Source of the DNA: Marsupella aquatica
Taxonomy: Eukaryota > Marchantiophyta
DNA length: 64,000 nt
Direction of reading: 5' to 3'
Assembly: GCA_973895155.1 (NCBI GenBank)
Contig: OZ316891.1
Location: 7,192,001 to 7,256,000, forward strand
The translations under genes were made by a program, and so were the position numbers. Below, piece by piece: positions 12,995 to 23,453 of this stretch; within the stretch, counting starts at the first letter, position 1, and the number at the start of each line of letters is the position of its first letter. The notes under the pieces were generated by a model. That model made no database searches and was not told where the DNA came from. It saw only the letters and a program-made list of their open reading frames with translations.

Positions 12995-13268
12995 GCAGGT
13001 TGGATGGTTGGCTTACTAAACATAAATCCAGTGAGAGAAAGTGGAGGTTCTAGTATGTATGTACGTGGATGACCTTAAACAGGTTTGATCGTGTATCTCA
13101 GTATACATAAAAGTGGAAGACGACACTGCATTCCGATGCGAAGTTGTAGGGCAGAACTTTGATGCCTTTTTCAATCTTGCATAATTGTACAAATCTGGTA
13201 TCCAATTCATCATCTCCTGCCATCTACAAATCTTTTGATTTCTGCTTTGATTTTGAAATTGGAGGTAG

Positions 13269-16200
13269 TTATGTGTACCAGATTTTAGCTTTGACTGGAA
13301 TATCTATATCTTGTCGCGTAAGACCTAATGCGATTTCAATTTGACTTCGAACAATAGTCAAAAGTTCTCCTCTGGACTCTAGCTCCTTCGCAAGTCGGTG
13401 GTCATCAACACCATGCTTCACCACATTGACCTGGAAAAGCTCCACTTGTTAGCCTCTTTTCTGCGGCATGCAATGATACATGAGACGGAATTGAAGTTCT
13501 CGAGCATGTATTGGAAATAGCAGCTGCTTGGCACCCAAGATGGTTAAATTGGCAAAGGGCATAACCTTGGACGAAGGTAAAAGCTTTGCTTGCTCTGTAT
13601 CATGGGACCAACTCCCACAATGAACGGCAATATTAGCTGAGGAGCTCGATACTGCACTCAGCAATTCCTCCGTGAAGGAGTCCAACCATTGCTGGTCCCT
13701 CCCCGGCCTTATGGACGATGTTGTCAGATCCACCTGAACCCAACATGGCCCGTCAAAGATTTACTGCCTCCGAAGACTTACATTAGATGATCGGATAAAA
13801 GAGGCTGCATATCCCTCCAAGACACAGTCCTTTAAAAAAATACCTCCAGATCCTACCGAACAGAATTGCACCTGTACTCAATCTGAACAATTGACAATAC
13901 CCTTCCAGCCAGAGGGGAATATAAATGTCAAACCTGTGGACAGAAGGCAAGTACACTGGTTGCAAGGTGGGAGAACATGAGGGCAGCACTGGCTCCCATG
14001 GAATCCCCAAGCATTATGACATGTTTGTACTCTTTCACTGCTTCTTTCACTTCATTCCGGTAGTAGGATCCAATCCTTCCCCCGCCTGTAATACAAGACA
14101 CATACAATAAGAAAGTTGATATGCTTTTTCTCTCCAGTAGTGTGGACATATAACGATGCTGTCTTCAGAAAGAAGTGATCGAAGCTGACCTAACCCAGAT
14201 ATCTATCCTAGCTACTCAAAGAGATATATCCACGGTCCCACCACGGTTCTGTACCACAGTTTAGTCCTGAGCAGCGCATCGTAGCCAATTTTTATGCAAG
14301 AGCACATGTCAATAAGAATTGTCTGACAACTTCATTTGTGGTCTTATTTTACATTACCGTCTGGTTTTTGTGGTGAGTTGTCCTGAGCGTACCAAGAGCG
14401 GGAACTATCCACTACATACAAAATATCAAACACGGGCAAAATGCTCCTTTGTCTCATCGAGGCTTTCACTTTCTTCAGTAATCCGCCCCTGCTCCAAGTT
14501 TAGCCCCTTTCCAAAGTCATACTCCGCACGAGAAACAAATTCGAGAAATAAACAGTCCAGTAAAACGAAACATCTGTGTAAATCAAGACGAAATCCATTG
14601 ACCGCCCCTGCTCCAAGTTAACTCCCCTTTACTAAATTGCAGATCAAGCCCTGCACATCATATGGCCTTCACAATTCTGTTCATTTTCAAATTCAAAACT
14701 CATGCTTTTGTTCTTCCTTTCGGCAGCCTGTATGTGAACTTGAAAACCGAGCAGGTGGTGAATGAATGCATTGTACCAGTTTGGTACGCCAGGCGCACTG
14801 CCAAAAGCAACAACCACCACATCTGCCTTCCCGGAGTTGCTATTTTGCTCACTGTGGGCCTGAAGCTGCAAAACAGGATAACCGAGAACTTCAAGTGTTG
14901 AGGGCACACATCAAAACTGGCCCCAAAGCCTTTCTCGTGTCAAACAATGTTTCACAACAAATAAGGTGTTAGACAATTGTAATCAATTCGAAGATGATTG
15001 CCTATTCAGTCAGAAACTCAGATCCCATCTCTAATCAACGAGCGCTAATACTGTCAAAGATTGAAAGATTGACCAACGGTGCTAAGTTACTGACATAATA
15101 ACCTTAAAATAACCTCCACATGACACGGCTGCACCTGTCCCTGCCGTATAAGATGTAGACACATTTGGTGCATCGTCAATAGAAAGGTCCTACATTTCAA
15201 GGGGAGAAACATCAGAACAAATTGCAGATTCTGCTAAGTTCCAAAGAGACCTGAAGCCATCGCAACAGAGATAATCCAGTGTCTTAATGATTTAACATTC
15301 ATATGTATAACAGCCACGTGACGACGCTCCAAAGTAAAAATCAACCATTGTTGCCTTTGCGACAATACAGATCGTCCTAGAACAGCTCCACTGACACAAA
15401 CTTGGATCTCAAAAGTTCACATTATCTCTTTCCCATAAAATCTTGGGCACCCCGAATCTTTTAATGGGACACGGTACAGTACAGGAAAACAAGATGTGCG
15501 CCTGTACCTTGTCAGAACTTATCCCAATAGTCTTCACATGCGGCACTAATGGCAGAAGGTTTCTCAAAGCGTCAGCTTTCAATGGGTTGTTCTGTGAAAG
15601 AGAATTGAGCACAAGTACCATGAGTCTTTCAAGCAACACAAATCATAAGACCAATAAAACAGAATATCTGGTTTCGTCATCGCAAGAAAGTTAGAGAAAT
15701 AAAAAAATGTATGGATTGCCGATCAATGCCACTTCGTCGCATGCGATTGGCCTGGAACGCATAGCAGTCTTCTAATATACCTCAGTCAAAATCTCACTTA
15801 TACTACTTCCTTCCAAATTTTAAAGTTAAAAGTAGATAAAAAGTAGGCATCAAGTTCACAGCTGCTAGTAATCGAACAGATACAATTAGCCCACCTCCAA
15901 CCAGGCATGCGAAAGCTTCTTCAATTTTCCAAGACTCTTTGGCAATTCAGATATCTTGTTACTATACCTGAAATAGACAACGAGAAGTTAATGAGTGGAG
16001 CAAAAATACCCCAGAACTTACTGACCATGCCACTTGCTGCTTGGAAGACGTCGATATACTCGAAAACAAATAAGTGCGCAGATAAAAATTTGGTCTCCTC
16101 GAAAGCAATCTATCATACGGTCATGACAGGTCCAATTTCCTACTGATTGTCTGAAAAGGCTGGGCACAATCCCCATGGGAAGAGAGTCTGATAAAAACTT

Positions 16201-19200
16201 ACAACCAGACCACCTCCAAAGCTGGCAAATGTCCAAGACCTTCTGGCAAAGCCTTGAGCCGGTTATCTGCCAGGGAGAGCTGTTTTAAGGAGCACAGTCC
16301 AACCCAATCACTCGGCAGCTCGTCCAGAAAATTTGACTGCAAAGTATCACAGCCAAGAAACTTAAAAGGCAACTTTATGAATATATTGACAAAACATTGG
16401 TCAGTTTCAATGGCGGGAAGATTTAGGGTTTCAATACAGTTTCTGACACACAACTTTGCGATGACTTCCAGACCACCCAAGTAATTCCATGTGAAGAAAG
16501 GAAGAGAGTGCCACTAATTGCTTGAAATATAAAATTTTCTGTATCTAGAAGTAGCCCCGCGTGAGTAGCTATGTAAAAAGGTATTGTATGAATGATTCTG
16601 AGTAATGCATAGCTTAGCTCAGCATACCTGCAACCATAAATCCTCCAGAGCTGTCAAATTCGTCAAGCTTTCAGGCACTGAAGACAATAGATTACCAAAT
16701 GCAGCTAGGATCCGTAAGGATTTCAATGCCCCTATATCTGCAGCAGTGTCATCATCATTCGATCATCAGATCAATTAACCAATGATGAGATATATATATT
16801 TTGCAGATCTTTCTTCCATGCCAACTTAGTTGTACAGCAACAAAAACCTTTGTAAAGATTCAAGACACAGTTTTCAAAAGGAAATTTCGGAGGTTCTGGT
16901 GTGAACTCTTTAACATCTTCCGTCATTGCCATAGTAGGGAACTTACTGGTGGGTAGTTCCTTAATTTCATTTCCTGCTACTGAAAGAATCTGAAAGAGCA
17001 AACGCCAACAAAAATCTTACGTAGGAACAGAGTCAAAAGTGATACGTCTGTTATGGAACAAGAACTATGAGATAACCAACTGTCAAGAAACATACATCAG
17101 AACTATCAGACGCGAGGTAAATAGCTTTCACATGGTAGCTTCAAGCAGATAGTTTGGGAATGAATACATCAACGCGAGTCATTTCAGCAGCCGAGGACCA
17201 ATCCTGATGAAAGCAAGATCTAACAGAAACAAAGCAAAGAAACCTCTAACAACTGATTGTGACTTAAGCTATATATATAAGCATACCTGAAGGTTGATTA
17301 ATCCACTGAGTGTTTCAGGGAGAGTCGTAAGCCTATTTCCTGCGAGGGCCAACCTTTTAAGCTGTTGAAGCTCACCGATCTGCAGTGATGTTAAACAATC
17401 CAAGACAAAGTTATTATAGATCAGTCCAGGAGGAACCTTTTCAACCAGTGACATTCGGCATATTTGTGCATATATGTTTTCATTTCTTAAAACACCATTG
17501 GAAAAAACTGGGATCAACAATAGTGGGCTACACATACCTGCTTTGGAAGTGTCCGCAGCATATTACCATGGACCCATAGACCCTCGAGTTCCTGAAGGCT
17601 TCCTATACTTGCGGGTAGCTCTTCTAGTCCATTTCCAGACAGACCCAATCTCTTCAGCTGTGATTCAAGAGAACAGTTCAAGCGAGTTTACGATCGCTTA
17701 GGAACTTTGAAAACAAGATTAGAAAAGAGCAGGAATTACCGAATCCCAAATAGAGTCCTACTTTCAGGATCAATCTTGAACATCAGGGTTCACTGTGTCT
17801 GCATTGTACTTGAGCAACATGATCTGAACAAAATCATTCGTGAAATAAAACGCAAGGGGATACGCCGATCCTGACAACCTTTCCTAAAAGCGTGGGGAAA
17901 AAGAAATGATTTAGCCAAAGTGAGCCAAGGGATTACCAGAGTTCAACATACGTTGCAAAGCCTATCAAATTTATCCGGCAGATAGGTGATTTGGTTCCCT
18001 GAGCAAGAAAGGTCAACCAGGTCCTCGAGCTCGAACACCTCCGGCGGCAATTCTTGGAGCCCTACGGACAGTACCCAGTAAAAATTGGAACTCAGATGAG
18101 CACAAACTGTATAATGATAATCTCTCGCAAGTTGAAATCATTCTCGAAGCCCAGAGGTGATACACTCCAGCCTGATTTTTAACCAAGACCATTTAAACGA
18201 ATCCTCGCTTTCTTAATAAATTCTTAAGCGAACTATTTGAGATCCACGAAAATTATTACAGACAATGTTGTTGGCTAGAGAAATTGCAACTACAGCACAT
18301 CTTATGTTAAATCAGCGGACAAATTGACTTGCGAGAGCCAGTTCATTGCCGAATTCAACAGCGCGTGAGTGATACACCCTTGTGGCCTAACACTGAAAAA
18401 TTCCGCTGGAACTAACTTCAGTTCTCGCTCCCCGGAGATTTATGAAATTCATTAAGATATCTAGAAGGCAAGGAGTGTACTAGGCCCAAGATAAGTACCA
18501 CAGTCACTAATGTCAAGTCTTCCAGTGCTTGCAGCGATTGTGATCCGAGTCTGGACTTCTCTTGCTACCTGCCACGCCCGACCTGTTCAACCGTGATCAA
18601 GTTTACCCACAAAAGAATTTCAGAATTTCTGTTGTCAAATCTGATTTAAATGACAGACCATGAGAGTATCTCTGACATATTCAGCTTTAAGTGTAAGGAA
18701 AACTGTCAACGTAGGAGTTGAACCACAATGGAAGGGAGACCCTCTGTACACTGCACCGAATCAGCCCCTGAGATATTTACTTCTATCACCACTTTTCCAA
18801 TGTCTGTGTGCGTTTACTCTGAACAGCTCAATTGAATTTGCAGCACTTAGCTCATGCAGTCTGTACTGAGACACAACAATCCACCAACACATTCTATCTA
18901 TCCCCGAATTCAGCCGAGCCTCACTGCACTGCACTGCACCTTTTATTGTTGACAAACTGGGTTTTTAATTTAAACGGCCGCGAAAGTTAGCCATTGAGCC
19001 GATCAACCACATTCTTTCAGTTCCAGTCGCAATTTGAGAATGGCTGTAAGAACTCGAGTCAGGGACGGGATGAGCAAGTCTTACGAGGATCGGTCGAAGC
19101 AGAGGCAACGATGCAGGTGGGCCTTCCTGGTCGGCAGGCAATGGCGAAAGGCGGTCCTCGCTGCAACGAGACGAGCTGCCCACCTGCTGGGGAGGAGAAG

Positions 19201-19220
19201 AAAGGATGGGCGGTCGCCAT
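13269..19220 (-). CDS. Leucine-rich-repeat / alpha-beta-hydrolase-like fusion, predicted plastid-targeted, 16 exons
   Basis: Exons, 5' to 3': 19220-19085, 18582-18499, 18061-17952, 17657-17538, 17379-17287, 16989-16947, 16737-16628, 16336-16203, 15967-15895, 15591-15508, 15189-15114, 14888-14777, 14488-14358, 14085-13934, 13733-13566, 13430-13269. Phases close to 595 residues. Residues 1-45 are rich in Ser/Ala/Arg/Pro with almost no acidic residues (MATAHPFFSSPAGG), like a plastid transit peptide. About residues 66-329 are eleven LRRs of 23 residues, LxxLxLxGNxLxxLPxxIGxLxx. Residues ~375-595 look like an alpha/beta hydrolase: VVVAFGSAPGVPNW, FDILYVVDSSRSWY, nucleophile elbow GDSMG (Ser464), and candidate His553 in VDDHRLA. 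The exact enzyme is unknown. Exon 1 rests on phase and the targeting-like sequence; the acceptor at 14889 is weak. Confidence 0.82.
14483..14620 (-). repeat. Duplicated splice-acceptor segment in the LRR-hydrolase gene
   Basis: On the minus strand AACTTGGAGCAGGGGCGG, spanning the acceptor of the exon starting at 14488, is repeated ~120 bp upstream inside the preceding intron (14602-14619). The upstream copy is followed by different sequence and would shift or stop the frame, so it looks like a decoy acceptor. Confidence 0.6.
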
Positions 19221-19410
19221 GACAGGAACAGCCCTCAGCTCCACTGGGCAGTGGTGCAGGAGAGAAATAACATGAATGTTCAATCTGCTGCTCGGACTTG
19301 CAATGTGACTAATATCCTGGGCCTCTACACAAATTCCTGGTCATGACTCTTCTGTTTGAACGAGCCTCAATTCCCATTCGTTTGAAATTCATCCAAAATG
19401 CCAGGATACC

Positions 19411-19538
19411 AAAAGGGTGGCCCATAAGAGGGGGTCATCACCTGGGGGGACCAAAGGTAGAGGAGCCCACATACAAAAAGGGTGGCCCACAAGAGGGGGT
19501 CATCACCCGGGGGGGACCAAAGGTAGAGGAGCCCACAG
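19411..19538. repeat. Two-copy tandem repeat, 65-bp period
   Basis: AAAAGGGTGGCCCA-AAGAGG, then GGTCATCACC, a G-run, ACCAAAGGTAGAGGAGCCCACA, occurs twice (from 19411 and 19476) with few differences. It is G-rich and lies just upstream of the LRR-hydrolase start on the minus strand. Confidence 0.8.
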
Positions 19539-19844
19539 GACCGGAAAGGCCAGCACTAGGAGAGAAGCAGGCCCAAATTCACATTCTTTGAATGACAAAG
19601 AGAGCCCATTCGTTGAGTGACAATAGAGATGATGACAAAAATGAGCATGAATCAGCTTCTTGACATACTATACATCCCATCCTCTCCATCCATGTACATT
19701 TGGTGGGGCCCAGAGTTACCATTGAGAGTCTTCACTCTAGAAGCCTAGACCTCAATTGTAAATTCTGTTCTTAAATTAGCAATATAGTAGTAAGATCACC
19801 GTCTGGTAATTTCTAAGGTTTTCTTTTATTTGCCAGTGTGGCGA

Positions 19845-20075
19845 ATGCAAATGTGAGCCCTGTGTGAAGGAGAAGATACTAAGAATGTTCCTTATTTGAT
19901 TTTCCTAAATTGTTTTCTGACCCTTAGATTTCCTTAGATTTAAAGATGGCCGTTAGATTCTGGCTATGTGGGAAACTGGCTAGTGGTAAATAGAAAACCT
20001 AGCCAATTTTCACCAAAAGTTGAGAAAAACAATTTAGAGGTGAAATCTAGCAAAATTTTGCCACTAAAAAAAACC
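19845..20075 (+). repeat. Dispersed repeat, copy 2
   Basis: Plus-strand copy of the repeat found inverted at 3330-3560. It shares TGTGTGAAGGAGAAGAT, CATTCCTTAT, TCCTTAGATTTAAAG and CTAGCCAATTTT in the same order. Confidence 0.65.
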
Positions 20076-21233
20076 ATGCTGCTCCTGATTGTGACTAGTT
20101 TTCAGTTCATAGCTGAGTAGGGCTTTTAGAGGTAGTTCTTTTGCCTTTATGTGTGACTCATGGGCTTTTGGTTCTTTGATTTCTTAGGGTCCCCCCCCCC
20201 CTTTCTCCCCTTAAATTGGATCTCTTGCCTTTGGGTTCTTGTCTCCTGGTTTGGCTCTTATGGTCAAAGTGTGATATATGTAATGTGACTTTGAGGTGTT
20301 TTGGGCTGGGAACTTACTGGTTCATAACCCTCCTTGTGACTCTTCCTTTGTATTTTCATTGCATGGGTCATAGCCCCCTTGCAAGCCTGGTACCAAGATT
20401 CCCTGATTTGAATCTCTGTTTTACTCGCACAGATCAAAGACACAATTCATAAAAAGTGTAGGTTTTTTAAGAGTCCAAAGGAGGGTTTGGGTTACCCTAC
20501 AGTTTGACACACCATTCACATACAATTCTGCTACATAACAAAGAACTGTTCCTTCTGCTGCCTTGCTAAAACTGTAGGGGCAATCATGTTCGAGCAAAAA
20601 ATAAAACTTATTAGAACTAACCCAAATATTGGTGAGTATGCACAAGAAGTAGTTCCTGTATCTAGACTCCCCATGCCGTCCCTACTCACAAGCATAGTGT
20701 AAATGTCAAAATTTTCTTTTACCAGAGAAATTATGGCCTATGGCAAGCTTCACTCTATTAAATACTAGTCATGACTGGTAACTCAGATCAACTTTTACTC
20801 TAGATCTGGAGTCCCAATGACCTAATTTTTGAAAACTTTTGTGACTCCGGAAAAAAAGGTGTAGTGCATTATTTCAGGTATTTTGATATAAACACTAATC
20901 TATCAGTGTATACATAGTTTATCAGGGAATTCTTTTTTGGCACTGTGTTATAATCTGGATGCAACCTAGTGAACTTTTGAGCAAGCTTGCTTCAACCTGG
21001 ATTTTTTAAATGCCTGAACCTGATCATTTTATTTTATTATGAAACTAAGGCGCAGGGCCCCATCATATACCACACGGAGGGACAAAAGCCTGAACCTGAT
21101 CATCTCTAAGTATGGTATCCTATCAGATGTTTTGGGCTTGACACTTATTCCTTGTTTGACACAACATTCACAGACTCTTGCTTCTGAGCACTTATTCATT
21201 GTTCGACACAACATTAACAAACTCTTGCTTTTG

Positions 21234-21290
21234 AGCATAGACGACAAGCAAGCCCATGAAGCATCCAACGCAAAGTATTGACCTAAGAGT
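21234..21290. repeat. Probable relic of a Copia LTR end
   Basis: TGAGCATAGACGACAAGCAAG then CCCATGAAGCATCCAACGCA resembles the start of the intact LTRs at 40846 and 46922 (GAGCATAGACGAC-gap-CAAGCCCATGAACCATCCAACGCA), with an ~10-nt deletion. The match fades after ~55 bp, so it is an old fragment or a distant family member. Confidence 0.45.
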
Positions 21291-22638
21291 TAGGGCTAAC
21301 CTTAGACCACAGTTCATGGGCAGACCCATGACCAGAAAATAGGGTTTTGCTGAGGTCCACACGGGTCATGTAAGTCTATCCAGACATTTTTGCAATCCCT
21401 GAGGGTCCATCCAGGCTATTTTTAACAAAATATGTGTCAGAAAATAATCTTTATTTTTGTGAGCTTATTTCCATCTCAAAAGTTTTTGCTCATATAGGAT
21501 TTCTAACTCAGCATGGGATGCATGAAAATTCTCTAATCCAGTGCTAACAGAGAACTAGAGGAACTGTTTTCTAACCCAGTGCTACCTGCCCTAGTGATTG
21601 TGCAACACTAGTAGTGGTGAACAATAGTGGTACAACACACGTGATGCCATCAGTGTTAATATCTTCATAATCTATTTACTAGAGTCTACCTGAGTAAAGA
21701 GTGCTACCCTCCCTAGCATTGGTGCAACGCTACTAGTGGTGTACAAACCACTAAATGCTACACATGCTGACATTGGTGTAGCACTATTACCCGAGTGCCA
21801 TTGACGAAGGACCTGCTTGACAATTATTATTTTTCATTTCAAGAAATAATGCAAGGGGAGAAAGCTATTCTCCCATTTTGATTGCAAAATTAAACAAAAC
21901 GATGTTAACACTGAAAAGTCAGTGTTTCAAGCATCGTGCTTAGCGTATTCTTACAATTTAGAGAACTTACAGGTACCCCAAAATACATTGTTAGTCAGGT
22001 CCAAGATTTTCATAATTGATTAAACCTTAGGTCATTAAGTGATGGGGGCCCACAATAGATATTAGGAATCCTAGAGTACACCATATTGTTTAGACTATTG
22101 TGATATTGAATACCATATTATCAAAACATGTGATATTGCACACCATATTGTCAAAACCATATTCTTCACCCTTTTGTGAAGGAGTAGGTTTGGCCATGGG
22201 CCTGGTCATTTAATTTTTGCACTTGTTGTTGAGTCTTTTGTGACGAAGTAGGTTTGGCCATGGACCTGGTTGTTCAGGTTTAGCACCAAGTGCGATGGCA
22301 CTAACATGAAGCGAACAGACTAGTATTGGTGTCACTCACCGAGAGTGTTGATAGTCGTGTACAGTGACACCAACATTGGTCAAACAGTGCCTTTCGTTTG
22401 AATTAAGGAGCTGTCTGGTACAAACCTATACAAAATTCTTGGACTCTGAAAGTATACTTGAGAGGTGAATATTGCCTTCGCACGTACCCTGAAGGATACT
22501 TCAGAGGTGGAGAACAAACTCTCGTTAAACCACACCTACCACTATAAAAGCCTCATTCTATGTCTCACTACACACCATAAAAGGTGGAACATTAGCACCT
22601 TTTGTGGAATACTTGCCCAAAAAAGGCTTCGCAGACAG

Positions 22639-23010
22639 CACCATTTGTGGAACTCAAAGCCCATTTTTGAACTTGTATTTTTTAGAATGAGAGCTACAGG
22701 TTACCCGTAACCCTTTATAGGGGCAGATGGAACACCTTTTGTGGAACTCAAAGCCCATTTTTGAACCCTTTATAGGGGCAGATGGAGCACCTTTTGTGGA
22801 GCTCAAAGCCCATTTTTGAACTTGTACTCTTTAAAATGAGAACTACGGGTTATAGGGGCAGATGGAGCACCTTTTGTGGAACTCAAAGCCCATTTTTGAA
22901 CTTGTACTCTTTAAAATGAGAGCCACCTTTTGTGGAACTCAAAGCACATTTTTGAACTTGTACTCTTTAAAATGAGAGCCACTTAGCCCTTTATAGGGGC
23001 AGGTGTGGTT
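22639..23010. repeat. Tandem array of ~60-95-bp units
   Basis: The core AGCACCTTTTGTGGAACTCA then AAGCCCATTTTTGAACTTG is present five times. It alternates with TACTCTTTAAAATGAGAG and CCTTTATAGGGGCAGATGG segments; unit length varies because the two segment types are skipped in some units. A related half-unit begins near 22592. It lies ~440 bp beyond the CHL1 stop, on its 3' side. Confidence 0.75.
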
Positions 23011-23453
23011 TAACTGTTGATCTCTCTGCCATCCTTTACTGTGCAGTCCTGGAGAAAAGGTGACATAAAAGGCGAGGATGCACTGCTGAATTGGGACTCA
23101 AGCTCCGGTCCCAAATTGCTGACACATCTATATCCAGAACAACAAATCTGAAGAAATATCCCTGTTGTTCTACCTATGATCAGTCAGACCAGGAAGGTTC
23201 TAGCATGTGTTAGTCAGGGAAGCCTTCGTTGAAGTTTGTCAAAAGCATTACCTCTTCACTGCTACAGTAGTGACAGCATAAGTGCCACATTTGTTTACAT
23301 GCCTCAAGTTCAGTTGTCCCTAAACGTGCAATTCAAACTACATCAATACTTTCAGAGCCGTATGCCGATTGTACACCACGAATTTAGTGCGGTTTGATGT
23401 ACTGTACGTGCTTTGCAACTGGACCCTCTTCCAAGCCAGGACATTGTGTTTCT

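Larger units (their letters stand above)
19620..22590. other. Gene-free repeat-bearing stretch
   Basis: No protein-coding signal. Visible repeats: a dispersed-repeat copy (19845-20075), a ~52-bp tandem duplication (about 21140-21240, TTATTC-TTGTT-GACACAACATT then CTCTTGCTT-TGAGCA), an LTR relic (about 21234-21290), and a 64-bp duplication around GTAGGTTTGGCCATGG (starts near 22172 and 22236). A C10 run lies at about 20192. Confidence 0.55.

Noticed and set aside
13449-13565. Extension of the LRR-hydrolase exon to a stop at 13449
   Set aside because: A donor at 13565 and the exon 13430-13269 give a better continuation (VNVVKHGVDDHRLAKEL), including the candidate catalytic His.
17770-17835. 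Extra LRR micro-exon (minus strand, IMLLKYNADTVNPD)
   Set aside because: Skipping it joins RLCN to LKRLGLSGN and keeps a perfect 23-residue LRR; including it breaks the period.
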